A stretch of 64,000 nucleotides of DNA from Magnetospirillum sp. XM-1 (lineage in GTDB: Bacteria; Pseudomonadota; Alphaproteobacteria; Rhodospirillales; Magnetospirillaceae). The position numbers and the translations under genes are program-made. Position 1 is the first letter of the stretch; each line of letters starts with the position of its first letter. Of this stretch, positions 45,009 through 53,494 are shown piece after piece. A model generated the notes under the pieces. That model had not been told where the DNA came from, ran no database searches, and worked only from the letters and a program-made list of their open reading frames with translations. The stretch lies in assembly GCF_001511835.1 (NCBI RefSeq), contig NZ_LN997848.1:3004001-3068000 (forward strand). Reading direction: 5' to 3'.

Positions 45009-46937
45009 ATGTCTGATCTGGGTGAGCGGATCACGCGGGAACTGACCACACGGTATGTCGCCGTTCTGGTGGTGCTCGGCGCGCTTGCCCTGATGTCGTT
45101 CGTCGCCCTGACCCGCATGATCGTCGATGCCGAAGGCAGCGCCGAGTTGGTCAATCTGGCGGGACGCCAGCGCATGCTGGTGCAGCGGGTGGCCTTCGCC
45201 GCCAACCGTCTGGTCATCGTCGACGACGCGGAGCGCGCGGCCACGGCGCGTCTGCTGGGCGAGACCCTGGACCAGATCGAGGAACGGCATGACCGGCTGA
45301 TGCGCGGCGACAAGTCTCCGCCGCCGGCTTCGGTGATGGAGGTGTTCTCCGGTCCCCCCTGGAATCTCGACCGTGATCTTCAGGGGTTCATCGCCCGTGG
45401 CCGCGCCATTCTGGCCGAGGAAGGCCGGCCATCCGCCACCAATCCCGATCTGGCCGCCATTTCGGCGGGGGCGGTGGGGTCGTTGCTGCGCTCGCTCGAC
45501 GAACTGACCATCCGCTTCCAGCGGGACAGCGAATCCCAGATGGAAGAGCTGATGAAGCTGCAGGCGGTGACGGTGGCGGTGGCCGTCGGCCTGCTGGTGC
45601 TGTCGGCGTTGGGGGTCTTCCGCCCCATGGTCGAGCGGCTGCAGGCCGACATCGCCGAGCGCTCGGCCAATGCGGCGCGGCTCAAGGAAAGCGAGGAGCG
45701 GCTGTGGCGCATCCTGGAGGAAAGCCCGGTGGGCGTTTCGGTGTCGCGGCGCCGCGACGGCCGGGTGGTGTTCGCCAATTCCCGCTTCACCGACATCATC
45801 GGTATGAGCAAGGAGGAATTCCTGGGCTCGAAGGCCCGCGATCACTATGTGGACGACGCCCAGCGGCAGGTGGTGCTGGCCCTTCTGCGCCGCGACGGAC
45901 ACCTCGACGACGTCGAGGTGGAGTTCCGCCGCAAGAACGGCGCCCCGTTCTGGAGCCTGCTGACCATCCGTTCCCTGGGTTTCGCGGACGAGCCGGTCAA
46001 TCTGGCCTGGATCTACGACATCACCGAGCGCAAGGCGGCGGAACAGCAGATCATGCTGGCCTCCAAGGTGCTGGAGACGGTGACCGAGGCGGTGGTCATC
46101 ACCGATGCCGACAACCGCATCATCTTCGTCAATCCCGCCTTCACCACCATCACCGAATATTCCAAGGACGAGGTGCGGGGACAAAATCCCAGCTTCCTGC
46201 GTTCGGGCCGGCATGAACCGGAATTCTATGCCGAGCTGTGGCGGAGGCTCTCGGAAACCGGCCATTGGGAGGGCGAGATCTGGAACCGGCGCAAGTCGGG
46301 CGCCTTCTATGCCGAGTGGCTGTCCATCAATGCGCTTCGCGATGTCGGCGGGGCCATCACCCATTTCGTGGCGGTGTTCTCGGACATTACCCACCGCAAG
46401 GAGGACGAGGAGCGCATCTGGCGCCAGGCCAATTACGATGCGCTGACCGGCCTGCCCAACCGCTCGCTGTTCCTCGATCGCCTCAATCAGACCGTGCGCC
46501 AGTCCAAGCGGGAAAAGAAGCGCTTCGCCCTGTTGTTTCTCGACCTGGACGGCTTCAAGGCGGTCAACGACACGCTGGGCCATGCCGCCGGCGACGTCTT
46601 GCTGCAGCAGACCGCGTCGCGCATGTCGGAATGCGTGCGGGCCGCCGACACCCTGGCCCGGCTGGCCGGCGACGAGTTCGTGCTGATTCTGGACGGAGTC
46701 CACGGCCGCGACGATCCCGCCCTGGTGGCAGGCAAGATTCTGAGGCTCCTGGCCGAGCCCTATGCGCTGGAGGCCGGGACCGCCCATGTGCGGGGCTCCA
46801 TTGGCGTGGCGCTTTATCCCGATGACGCCGAGGACGGGGCAAGCCTGATCCGTCGCGCCGATGCCGCCATGTATGCCGTCAAGCGGATGGGGAAGAACAA
46901 CTTCCTGTTCTCCGCCGACCTGCCGTCCGGGGATTAG
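45009..46937 (+). CDS. Membrane PilJ-like/PAS/PAS diguanylate cyclase
   Basis: This roughly 642-residue protein should make cyclic di-GMP under control of membrane and cytoplasmic sensing. An N-terminal helix, a periplasmic PilJ-type region with the nitrate/type IV pilus signature NLAGRQRMLVQRVAF, and a second helix (about 178-200) come first. Two PAS domains follow (about 225-345 and 350-475), and a GGDEF domain ends the protein. The active loop reads LAGDEFVL, an accepted variant of GGDEF. The upstream allosteric R-x-x-D motif is not obvious. I chose the second ATG; one nine codons earlier lacks a ribosome site. It stands alone between terminator and repeats. Confidence 0.9.
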   Translation: MSDLGERITRELTTRYVAVLVVLGALALMSFVALTRMIVDAEGSAELVNLAGRQRMLVQRVAFAANRLVIVDDAERAATARLLGETLDQIEERHDRLMRGDKSPPPASVMEVFSGPPWNLDRDLQGFIARGRAILAEEGRPSATNPDLAAISAGAVGSLLRSLDELTIRFQRDSESQMEELMKLQAVTVAVAVGLLVLSALGVFRPMVERLQADIAERSANAARLKESEERLWRILEESPVGVSVSRRRDGRVVFANSRFTDIIGMSKEEFLGSKARDHYVDDAQRQVVLALLRRDGHLDDVEVEFRRKNGAPFWSLLTIRSLGFADEPVNLAWIYDITERKAAEQQIMLASKVLETVTEAVVITDADNRIIFVNPAFTTITEYSKDEVRGQNPSFLRSGRHEPEFYAELWRRLSETGHWEGEIWNRRKSGAFYAEWLSINALRDVGGAITHFVAVFSDITHRKEDEERIWRQANYDALTGLPNRSLFLDRLNQTVRQSKREKKRFALLFLDLDGFKAVNDTLGHAAGDVLLQQTASRMSECVRAADTLARLAGDEFVLILDGVHGRDDPALVAGKILRLLAEPYALEAGTAHVRGSIGVALYPDDAEDGASLIRRADAAMYAVKRMGKNNFLFSADLPSGD

Positions 46938-46975
46938 AGTTTGTCCGAGCTTAGTTGAATCGATGCCGCCTCCTC

Positions 46976-47360
46976 GCCCGTCACCCCGGCCTTGAGCCAC
47001 TGCTGTCCGGTTTAAATTTCCATGAGAGCGCCGAATGGCGGAGCCAATGCGGGTTTCATCTGGTCATGGAACACGGATGGACACGGATGCCGCTTCGCGG
47101 TCACGGATGATCACGGATTATGGAAATCCCATATGGTCATTCTGGGGCTGGGTCGGGGAGGTAGCCGGAAACCAGAGCATTTCCGTGTTTATCCGTGAGC
47201 GGTGCGAAGCGCCGCATCCGTGACATCCGTGTCTCATGACTCCACGCCTGCCGGCTCGAATCAAACCGGACAGCCGTGGCCTTGAGCCGGGGGCCAGGGG
47301 GGAAAGCCTAAATGCCATCGTCTGCGACTCCTGGGTCCCGGATCAAGTCCGGGACGACGA
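46976..47360. repeat. Dispersed palindromic repeat, family C, copy 2, split by an insertion
   Basis: The left end is CCCGTCACCCCGGCCTTGAGCC and the right end GTCCCGGATCAAGTCCGGGAC followed by GACGAGG. Joined at the duplicated GGCCTTGAGCC they would give a continuous element of about 95 bp like that near 34.5 kb. The rest of this 450-bp gene-free stretch is the insertion described separately; I see no gene in it. Confidence 0.65.
46999..47277. mobile_element. 279-bp MITE-like element with terminal inverted repeats and target duplication
   Basis: The ends are ACTGCTGTCCGGTTT and AAACCGGACAGCCGT, inverted repeats of 15 bp with one mismatch. They are flanked on both sides by the direct repeat GGCCTTGAGCC (46988-46998 and 47278-47288), a target duplication. 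Inside, two arms of about 55-60 bp are inverted copies of each other, made of repeats of the form CACGGATG. No transposase ORF is present. An 11-bp duplication is in the range known for IS4-type transposases, so a related full element could have moved it. The closest family was not identified. Confidence 0.8.
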
Positions 47361-47387
47361 GGCAAAGAGCTTTAACCTTCTGGAGCC

Positions 47388-47819
47388 TCAGGTCAGCTTC
47401 ATGACGTAGGGACGGTAGGGACGGTCCTCGGCGATGATGTGGTCCACCAGCCAGCGCTGCAGGAACCGGGCCGCCTCCAAGGTGAGGTCGCGGGATGCGC
47501 CTTCGTCCGCTCCGGCGTCGGCTTCCAGGGTGGTGAAGCGCTCGTAAAGCCGCTGGGCGTCCACCAGCAGGCGGGCATGCGCGGACCTGTGCCCCGCCAG
47601 GCCGGGATAACCGGCATGGTCCAGCAGGGTTTCCTCCGCCTGGAAATGGATGCGGGTGCGGGCGATCAGTTCACCCATGATCCGGGTCAGCCGGGAAAAC
47701 GGCGCGTGTTCCTTGGCGGCGGCCAGGAAGTCGTTGGTCAGGCGCAGGAGCTGGTGGTGCTCGGCATCCATGGCCGGCACGCCCAGCTTCAGCTCGTTGG
47801 TCCACTCGATGACGGTCAT
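47388..47819 (-). CDS. Bacteriohemerythrin (second of three)
   Basis: This 143-residue di-iron O2-binding protein begins MTVIEWTNELKLGVPAMDAE. Ligands are seen in AEHHQLL, IHFQAEETLLDHAG, HRSAHARL and LVDHIIAEDRPYRPY. It is the classic short bacteriohemerythrin layout. It stands alone, with the MITE region upstream of its end and a hairpin-rich gap before its start. It differs clearly from the other two copies in the window, so they are not recent duplicates. Confidence 0.93.
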   Translation of the reverse strand: MTVIEWTNELKLGVPAMDAEHHQLLRLTNDFLAAAKEHAPFSRLTRIMGELIARTRIHFQAEETLLDHAGYPGLAGHRSAHARLLVDAQRLYERFTTLEADAGADEGASRDLTLEAARFLQRWLVDHIIAEDRPYRPYVMKLT

Positions 47820-47884
47820 GCCGCATGCTCCCGCCGCATATACAGCCGGAAGTATAGCACTCCCAATTCAATGGAGTATTAATG

Positions 47885-47919
47885 CCAAACCGCGACGAGC
47901 CCAGCTCATCGCGGTTTGG
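47885..47919. other. Long GC hairpin upstream of hemerythrin
   Basis: CCAAACCGCGA and TCGCGGTTTGG form a perfect eleven-base stem around a 13-base loop with further pairing. It lies about 65 bp before the hemerythrin start in a 210-bp gene-free gap. The preceding 16 bases CCCAATTCAATGGAGT recur exactly at 52.29 kb. Confidence 0.5.
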
Positions 47920-47993
47920 TTAGGCGCGAGGCGCCGCACGCCTTATGGCGCGGGAGCCAAGCCGCCACCGGCGGCGCCCGCCGATTGAGGGCG

Positions 47994-48023
47994 ATCCCGG
48001 TGATCGGCTGCGATCATCGGGAT
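47994..48023. other. Hairpin downstream of the uracil-DNA glycosylase gene
   Basis: ATCCCGGTGATCG and CGATCATCGGGAT form a 13-base stem with one G-U pair and a four-base loop. It ends seven bases from the UDG stop codon. It probably ends UDG transcription, though no T run is seen. Confidence 0.45.
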
Positions 48024-48029
48024 ACGATA

Positions 48030-48665
48030 TTAACCCAGCGCCGCCAGCAGGGTTTCCAGCGCCTGGTGGAACATGGCCTCGGTCAGGCGACCGGTATTGG
48101 TGTTGTAGCGCGAGCAGTGGTAGCTGTCGCCCAGCACCAGCCCGCCGGGCAGGGCGTGGAGGCGGGCATGGCCGAAGGGATGGGCGGCCTGGCGCAAGGA
48201 CAGGGTGGACAGCACCTGCTGGTGCGATTCCCGGCCCAGGCAGAAGATGCCCTTGAGGTTGGGCATGGCCTTGATCTCGGCGGCCAAGAAGGGGCGGCAG
48301 GCGGCGAACTCGGCGGGCAGGGGCTTGTTGGCGGGCGGCACGCAGCGCGCCGCGTTGGTGATGCGGCAATCCACCAGTTCCAGCCCGTCATCGGCCGATT
48401 GCCGGTATTCGCCCCGCGCCAGCCCGTACTTGATCAAGGTGGCGTAGAGCAGGTCGCCGGCGTAATCGCCGGTGAACGGGCGGCCCGTGCGGTTGGCGCC
48501 CTTGAGGCCGGGGGCGAGGCCCACCACCAGCAGGCGGGCGTCCAGGTCGCCGAAGGACGGCACCGGATCGTGATGCCAGCCGGGGTACTGGGCGCGGTTG
48601 GCGTGGCGGAACTCGGCCAGACGCGGGCACAGGCCGCAATCGGCCGCAGGCGGGGAGAAGGTCAT
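48030..48665 (-). CDS. Uracil-DNA glycosylase, family 5-like
   Basis: This 211-residue repair enzyme removes uracil and related bases from DNA. The motif GLAPGLKGANRTGRPFTGDY matches the family 4/5 first motif, and Cys residues in ADCGLCPRL, ITNAARCVPP and IFCLGRE are placed like the [4Fe-4S] ligands. The second motif is close to HPFGHARLHAL and DSYHCSRYN. The Ala-Pro-Gly-Leu and lack of a catalytic acid in motif 1 favour family 5 (UdgB). It is followed downstream by a hairpin and preceded by the family B repeat. Confidence 0.87.
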   Translation of the reverse strand: MTFSPPAADCGLCPRLAEFRHANRAQYPGWHHDPVPSFGDLDARLLVVGLAPGLKGANRTGRPFTGDYAGDLLYATLIKYGLARGEYRQSADDGLELVDCRITNAARCVPPANKPLPAEFAACRPFLAAEIKAMPNLKGIFCLGRESHQQVLSTLSLRQAAHPFGHARLHALPGGLVLGDSYHCSRYNTNTGRLTEAMFHQALETLLAALG

Positions 48666-48684
48666 GTCATACCCTTGTGCGAGG

Positions 48685-48752
48685 ATGCGGGCGGGACGCC
48701 CGCGCTCCGGGGTGGCGCGCCTCTTCTTGGAGCGCGGGCGTCCCGCCCGCAT
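48685..48752. repeat. Dispersed palindromic repeat, family B, copy 1
   Basis: Perfect 24-bp inverted repeats (left end begins ATGCGGGCGGGACGCCCG, right end ends GTCCCGCCCGCAT) surround a 20-bp loop. Related arms occur after recO near 57.8 kb. It lies between two genes of the same strand. Confidence 0.85.
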
Positions 48753-48762
48753 GAGACGATGA

Positions 48763-49329
48763 TCAATCCGCCGGATAGGCGCGGTCGTCGCGGTGCGATT
48801 GCTGGGCGCGGGCGATCTGGCTTTCCAGGTCCTGCAACTCGATGAAGACGTCGGCCTGGCGGCGCAGTTCGTCGGCCACCATGGGCGGCTGCGAGCGGAT
48901 GGTGCTGACCACCGAGACGCGCACGCCCTTTCTTTGGACCGCTTCCACCAGCCGGCGGAAATCGCCGTCGCCGGAGAACAGCACCACATGGTCCAGGTAC
49001 TGGCACATCTCCATCACGTCGATGGCCAGCTCGATGTCCATGTTGCCCTTGATCTTGCGCCGGCCCATGGCGTCGGTGAATTCCTTGGTCGGCTTGGTGA
49101 CCATGGTGTAGCCGTTGTAGTCCAGCCAATCCACCAGCGGGCGGATGGGGGAGTATTCCTGATCCTCCATCAGGGCGGTGTAATAGAAGGCGCGGATCAG
49201 CCGCCCCTTGCCGGCGAACAGGTTCAGCAGCTTCTTGTAGTCGATGTCGAAGCCCAGCGCGCGGGCCGCCGAATAAAGGTTGGAACCGTCGATGAACAGG
49301 CCGAGTCGCTCGGCGGAATAAAACTGCAT
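48763..49329 (-). CDS. NYN-domain (LabA/DUF88) putative ribonuclease
   Basis: This 188-residue PIN-like protein has the three acidic motifs of NYN nucleases: LFIDGSNLY, GNMDIELAIDVM and LFSGDGDFRRLV, with the Asp residues that would bind metal. The family includes LabA, which affects circadian output in cyanobacteria, and RNA-processing enzymes in other bacteria. The C terminus is short and polar. Copies are common and highly conserved in alphaproteobacteria. It is divergent from rpoZ, with 173 bp between them. The RNA target is not known. Confidence 0.9.
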   Translation of the reverse strand: MQFYSAERLGLFIDGSNLYSAARALGFDIDYKKLLNLFAGKGRLIRAFYYTALMEDQEYSPIRPLVDWLDYNGYTMVTKPTKEFTDAMGRRKIKGNMDIELAIDVMEMCQYLDHVVLFSGDGDFRRLVEAVQRKGVRVSVVSTIRSQPPMVADELRRQADVFIELQDLESQIARAQQSHRDDRAYPAD

Positions 49330-49502
49330 GGTGAACTCGCTTGGTCGAAATGGCTTGGCCCGCCAAAGCGGGGAAGAATGACCTCAACGTAGGGGGCCGC
49401 GGGGCCTGCCGCAAGGGGGCGAAGGGATGGGGGCTTGCTTTCGGGGCCCAAGCGACGATATAAGCTGTCTCTTTCCGAGATTGCCTAAAGCAAGGATCTT
49501 CG

Positions 49503-49883
49503 ATGGCGCGCGTTACGGTTGAAGACTGTGTACTGAAGGTTCCGAACCGCTTCGAGCTGGTGCTGATGGCCGGCCAGCGGGCCCGGGACATTTCCGCCGG
49601 TGCCAAGCTGACGGTGGAGCGCGACAACGACAAGAACCCGGTTGTGGCGCTGCGCGAGATCGCCGACGAGACTGTCGGGCTGGACGGCCTGCAGAACGCC
49701 CTGATCCTGGGCCTCCAGAAGCACGTCGAAGTGGACGAGCCGGAAGAGGACGAGATGGAGGGCTTCATCCCCGACCGCGACATGGCCTTCGAGACCGTCG
49801 CCAACGAGGACGAGATGATCGAGGACGGCATGTCCATCAACGACACCGGCGCCGATTTCGACGTGGATTCCGGCGACGAGTAA
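49503..49883 (+). CDS. rpoZ: RNA polymerase omega subunit
   Basis: This 126-residue protein folds around the C-terminal tail of beta-prime and helps assemble RNA polymerase. The N-terminal block [20 protein letters not shown] and [20 protein letters not shown] are diagnostic, and EIADETVG follows. The C-terminal 60 residues form a long acidic tail ([23 protein letters not shown]), typical of alphaproteobacterial omega. It precedes spoT, as in E. coli and most alphaproteobacteria, and ends at a strong terminator. Confidence 0.96.
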   Translation: MARVTVEDCVLKVPNRFELVLMAGQRARDISAGAKLTVERDNDKNPVVALREIADETVGLDGLQNALILGLQKHVEVDEPEEDEMEGFIPDRDMAFETVANEDEMIEDGMSINDTGADFDVDSGDE

Positions 49884-49892
49884 GTCTTTCCC

Positions 49893-49938
49893 AAAAGGCC
49901 GCCCGTTCCCATCTTTGGTGGGGGCGGGCGGCTTTTTT
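49893..49938 (+). terminator. Intrinsic terminator after rpoZ
   Basis: The stem GCCGCCCG with CGGGCGGC, flanked by AAAA and TTTTTT, has a 19-base loop. It is the clearest rho-independent terminator in the window. Confidence 0.9.
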
Positions 49939-50011
49939 ATTCTTTTTCCTCTTTGCCGCCGGCCTTTGGTCGGTACACACTTGGGCAGAAAGGTTGAGGT
50001 GACCTAAGGCG

Positions 50012-52180
50012 ATGATGCGTCAGTTCGAGTTGGTGGAGCGCGTCAAATCCTACGATCCCGGCGCGGACGAGGACGCCATCAACCGCGCCTACGTCTTCGC
50101 CATGAAGATGCACGGCTCGCAGCTTCGGGCCTCGGGCGATCCCTATTTCTCCCACCCTATCGAGGTGGCGGGCATCCTGACCAAGTACCGGCTGGATTCC
50201 TCGTCGATCATCACCGCGCTGCTGCACGACACCATCGAGGACACGCCGGCCACGCTCGACGACATCGAGAAGCTGTTCGGCCGCGAGATCGGCCGTCTGG
50301 TGGACGGCGTCACCAAGCTGAACCGCATCGAACTGCAGTCGGACCACGCCAAGCAGGCCGAGAACCTGCGCAAGCTGGTGCTGGCCATGAGTGAGGACAT
50401 CCGCGTCCTGCTGGTGAAATTGGCCGACCGCATGCACAACATGCGCACCCTTCACTACATCAAGAATCCCGACAAGCGCCGCCGCATCGCCATGGAGACC
50501 ATGGAGATCTACGCGCCGCTGGCCGAACGCATCGGCATGCAGGGCATCAAGATGGAACTGGAGGACCTGGCCTTCGCCGAGTTGCATCCGGATGCGCGGG
50601 GCTCCATCGTGGCGCGCCTGTCCTTCCTGCGCGAGCAGGGCGGCGACCTGATCGGCCGCATCCTGGACGAGCTTCGCGCCATCCTGGACGAGGCGGGGAT
50701 CAAGGCCGTGGTCTCGGGCCGCGAGAAGACGCCCTATTCCATCTGGCAGAAGATGCAGAGGAAGAATGTCGGCTTCGAGCAACTGTCCGACATCATGGCC
50801 TTCCGCGTCGCCGTGGGAAACATCGAGGACTGCTACCGGGCGCTGGGTGTGATCCACTCCAAGTATCCGATGGTTCCCAACCGCTTCAAGGACTACATCT
50901 CGACGCCCAAGCCCAACGGCTACCGCTCGCTGCATACCGGCGTGTTCGGGCCCGAGCGTCACCGCATCGAGGTGCAGATCCGCACCAGCGAGATGCACGA
51001 GGTGGCCGAATTGGGCGTCGCTGCCCATTGGAAGTACAAGGGCGGCGGCGGCGACGGCGGCAATATGACCGACGGCCGCCAGTACCGCTGGCTGCGCGAA
51101 CTGCTCGACATCCTGGAGCACGCCTCCAACCCCGAGGAATTCCTGGAGCACACCAAGCTGGAGATGTTCTCCGACCAGGTGTTCTGCTTCACGCCCAAGG
51201 GCGACCTGATCAATCTGCCCCGGGGCGCCTGCCCGGTGGACTTCGCCTATGCCGTCCACTCCCAGGTGGGCGACACCTGCGTCGGCGCCAAGGTCAACGG
51301 CCGGATCATGCCGCTCAGGACCCAGCTGAACAACGGCGATCAGGTCGACATCATCACGTCCAAGGCCCAGACGCCGAACCCCACCTGGGAACGCTTCGTC
51401 GTCACCGGCAAGGCCAGGGCGCGGATCCGCCGCTTCATCCGCACCCAGCAGCGCGCCCAGTACACCGAGCTGGGCCGCGCCATCCTGGTGCGCAGCTTCC
51501 GCCAGGAAGGCTACGAATTCACGGAAAAAGCCCTGGACGGCGTGCTGCGCATCTTCAAGGCGCCGTCGTCCGAGGATCTGCTGGCCCTGGTGGGCGAAGG
51601 CACGCTGACCGCCCGCGAGGTGGTCTCCACCGTCTTCCCCGAGCTGAAGGCCCAGGCCAACCGCAACGACAACGTGGTGGCGCTGAAGGCGCGCGGCGGC
51701 GACAAGCCGACCACCAACAAGAAGGACAAGGCCGGCGCGGTGCCCATCAAGGGGCTGATCCCCGGCATGGCCATGCATTTCGCCGGCTGCTGCCACCCGC
51801 TGCCCGGCGATCGCATCGTCGGCATCGTCAGCACCGGCAAGGGCGTCACCATCCACACCATCGACTGCGAGAACCTGGAGCAGTTCGCCGACCAGCCCGA
51901 GCGCTGGCTGGACCTCGCCTGGGACGAGGCCGACAGCAATGCCCATGTGGGCCGCATCGACCTGGTGGTGACCAACGAGCCCGGCGCTTTCGGGGCCATT
52001 TCCACGGTGATCGCCAAGAACATGGGCAACATCACCAATCTCAAGATCACCAACCGCACCACCGACTTCTTCGAGATGATCATCGATATCGAGGTGAGGG
52101 ACGTGAAGCACCTGACCAACGTCATCGCCGCGCTTCGCGCCACGCCCGCCATCAACTCGGTGGACCGGGCGCGTAACTGA
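50012..52180 (+). CDS. spoT: Bifunctional (p)ppGpp synthetase/hydrolase (Rsh/SpoT)
   Basis: This 722-residue alarmone enzyme controls the stringent response. The N-terminal HD hydrolase has the HDTIEDT motif (His72, Asp73). The synthetase part is intact (YSIWQKMQRK, DIMAFRVAV, KPNGYRSLHT and EVQIRTSEMHEVAELG), so both activities are likely. TGS (about 390-450), a helical/zinc-finger region with GCCHPLPGDRIVGIV and an ACT domain (about 645-720) follow. The Cys-Cys-His motif is as usual for Rsh. The distance from rpoZ is 128 bp with a terminator between them. Confidence 0.97.
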   Translation: MMRQFELVERVKSYDPGADEDAINRAYVFAMKMHGSQLRASGDPYFSHPIEVAGILTKYRLDSSSIITALLHDTIEDTPATLDDIEKLFGREIGRLVDGVTKLNRIELQSDHAKQAENLRKLVLAMSEDIRVLLVKLADRMHNMRTLHYIKNPDKRRRIAMETMEIYAPLAERIGMQGIKMELEDLAFAELHPDARGSIVARLSFLREQGGDLIGRILDELRAILDEAGIKAVVSGREKTPYSIWQKMQRKNVGFEQLSDIMAFRVAVGNIEDCYRALGVIHSKYPMVPNRFKDYISTPKPNGYRSLHTGVFGPERHRIEVQIRTSEMHEVAELGVAAHWKYKGGGGDGGNMTDGRQYRWLRELLDILEHASNPEEFLEHTKLEMFSDQVFCFTPKGDLINLPRGACPVDFAYAVHSQVGDTCVGAKVNGRIMPLRTQLNNGDQVDIITSKAQTPNPTWERFVVTGKARARIRRFIRTQQRAQYTELGRAILVRSFRQEGYEFTEKALDGVLRIFKAPSSEDLLALVGEGTLTAREVVSTVFPELKAQANRNDNVVALKARGGDKPTTNKKDKAGAVPIKGLIPGMAMHFAGCCHPLPGDRIVGIVSTGKGVTIHTIDCENLEQFADQPERWLDLAWDEADSNAHVGRIDLVVTNEPGAFGAISTVIAKNMGNITNLKITNRTTDFFEMIIDIEVRDVKHLTNVIAALRATPAINSVDRARN

Positions 52181-52210
52181 AGTCATTCATGGGCTGCCGC
52201 CCATACCTGC

Positions 52211-52295
52211 TTGGGGCCAAGGGCCCCAAACCCCATTCATGAAATAAAATGGGGTCCGGGGCATCGGCCCCGGATGGGTTCGGGCGATAGCCCAA
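52211..52295 (-). repeat. Dispersed palindromic repeat, family A, copy 2
   Basis: Read on the minus strand this gives GGGCTATCGCCC, CCCATCCGGGGC with GCCCCGG and ATTTCATGAATGGGGT, the same blocks as the copy near 20.9 kb. It has an extra GGGGCC/GGCCCC stem at its end. It lies between spoT and pdxJ. Confidence 0.82.
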
Positions 52296-52315
52296 TTCAA
52301 TGGAGTTATGAGGAT

Positions 52316-53050
52316 ATGACCGGCCGCCTGCGCCTCGGCGTCAACATCGACCACGTCGCCACCATCCGGAACGCCCGCGGCGGGCGTCATCCCGATCCGG
52401 TCCGGGCCGCCCACATGGCGGCGGCGGCCGGTGCCGACGGCATCACGGCCCATCTGCGCGAGGACCGGCGCCACATCTCCGACCGCGACATGGAGCGTCT
52501 GGCCAACGAGATCACGCTGCCGCTCAATTTCGAGATGGCGGCCACCGAGGAGATGGTGGCCATCGCGCTGCGGCACCGTCCGCACGCCGCCTGCATCGTG
52601 CCCGAGCGGCGCGAGGAGCGCACCACCGAGGGCGGCCTCGACGTGGTGGGACAGTTCGAGTCCTTGAAGCCGCTGGTCGGCCGCCTGGTGGACGCCGGTA
52701 TCCGCGTCTCCATGTTCATCGAGGCGAATCCGGCGCAGCTGGACGCCTCCAAGGCCCTGGGCGCGCCGGTGATCGAGCTGCATACCGGCGCCTATTGCGA
52801 CGCCGAGGGGGCCGAGCGCGACCGCGAATTCGCCCGCATCAAGGCGGCGGCCGCCCATGCCGCTTCCATCGGCCTGGAATGCCATGCCGGCCACGGCCTC
52901 AGCTACGACACGGTCAAGCCGGTGGCGGCCATTGCCTCCATCATGGAGCTGAATATCGGCCACTTCCTGGTGGGGGAGGCCATCTTCGTCGGCCTCGACG
53001 CCTCCATCCGCCACATGCGCCGCCTGATGGACGAGGCGAGGGGGGCTTAA
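52316..53050 (+). CDS. pdxJ: Pyridoxine 5'-phosphate synthase
   Basis: This 244-residue TIM-barrel enzyme closes the ring of vitamin B6 from deoxyxylulose phosphate and aminoacetone phosphate. Conserved blocks are [71 protein letters not shown] and [10 protein letters not shown], and [10 protein letters not shown]. All catalytic residues seem present. I chose the ATG after GAGGAT; a longer frame upstream falls in the repeat. Its stop codon is in the loop of its own terminator. Usual neighbours acpS, lepB, rnc and era follow, with two unrelated genes inserted on the other strand. Confidence 0.96.
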   Translation: MTGRLRLGVNIDHVATIRNARGGRHPDPVRAAHMAAAAGADGITAHLREDRRHISDRDMERLANEITLPLNFEMAATEEMVAIALRHRPHAACIVPERREERTTEGGLDVVGQFESLKPLVGRLVDAGIRVSMFIEANPAQLDASKALGAPVIELHTGAYCDAEGAERDREFARIKAAAAHAASIGLECHAGHGLSYDTVKPVAAIASIMELNIGHFLVGEAIFVGLDASIRHMRRLMDEARGA

Positions 53051-53062
53051 GGCCCCCCTTTC
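53039..53062. terminator. Terminator overlapping the pdxJ stop codon
   Basis: AGGGGGGC and GCCCCCCT form an eight-base stem with loop TTAAG that contains the pdxJ TAA. TTTCG follows. It also faces the convergent hemerythrin gene and may serve both. Confidence 0.7.
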
Positions 53063-53067
53063 GTTTC

Positions 53068-53484
53068 TCAGCCCGTCGCCTTGTACGGCGAGGCGGACGG
53101 CAGAAGGTGGGCCAGCTTGCGGTCCTCGCTTCCGGTGTGGCTGACGAACCACTGCATCAGGAAGGCGACCATCTCGCTGGTGCGGATCTGATCCACCGAG
53201 ACGGAATCGATGTAATCGTGGAGCTGCTTCAGCAGGTCGCGGTGAAGCGCCTTGTGGGCGGCGGTCTCCGGCCACTCGATCTCCTCCATCAGCCCTTCCT
53301 CGCTGAAGAAGTGGAAATCGGCGTATTTGTAGAGCTCGGCGCAGGTCCTGAGCAGCCGCTTGGCCGTCGCCCCGGATTCCGCCTGCCGGGCGAACTGCTC
53401 GATGAGATCGAGGAAGATGCGGTGCTCGAAGTCGATCCTCGGGTGACCGATCTCGTATTTGCGCTGCCAGTTGATGTCGACCAT
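53068..53484 (-). CDS. Bacteriohemerythrin (third of three)
   Basis: This 138-residue di-iron protein starts MVDINWQRKYEIGHPRIDFE. Ligands appear in FEHRIFLDLI, FHFFSEEGLMEE, AHKALHRDLL and FVSHTGSEDRKLA, the normal order with a conserved His-x4-Asp at the end. It is 10 bp downstream of a SnoaL-like gene on the same strand, so the two form a small operon. Together they interrupt the pdxJ-acpS order seen in most relatives. The O2-sensing or storage role is from family knowledge. Confidence 0.91.
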   Translation of the reverse strand: MVDINWQRKYEIGHPRIDFEHRIFLDLIEQFARQAESGATAKRLLRTCAELYKYADFHFFSEEGLMEEIEWPETAAHKALHRDLLKQLHDYIDSVSVDQIRTSEMVAFLMQWFVSHTGSEDRKLAHLLPSASPYKATG

Positions 53485-53494
53485 TTCGTCCTCT

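Noticed and set aside
45009..46937. AGDEF in place of GGDEF as a sign of an inactive diguanylate cyclase
   Set aside because: Alanine at the first position is found in active enzymes, and the other catalytic residues are normal.
47035..47223. A 62-codon frame inside the MITE-like element
   Set aside because: It runs through the terminal and internal inverted repeats, has no ribosome site and no transposase motif.
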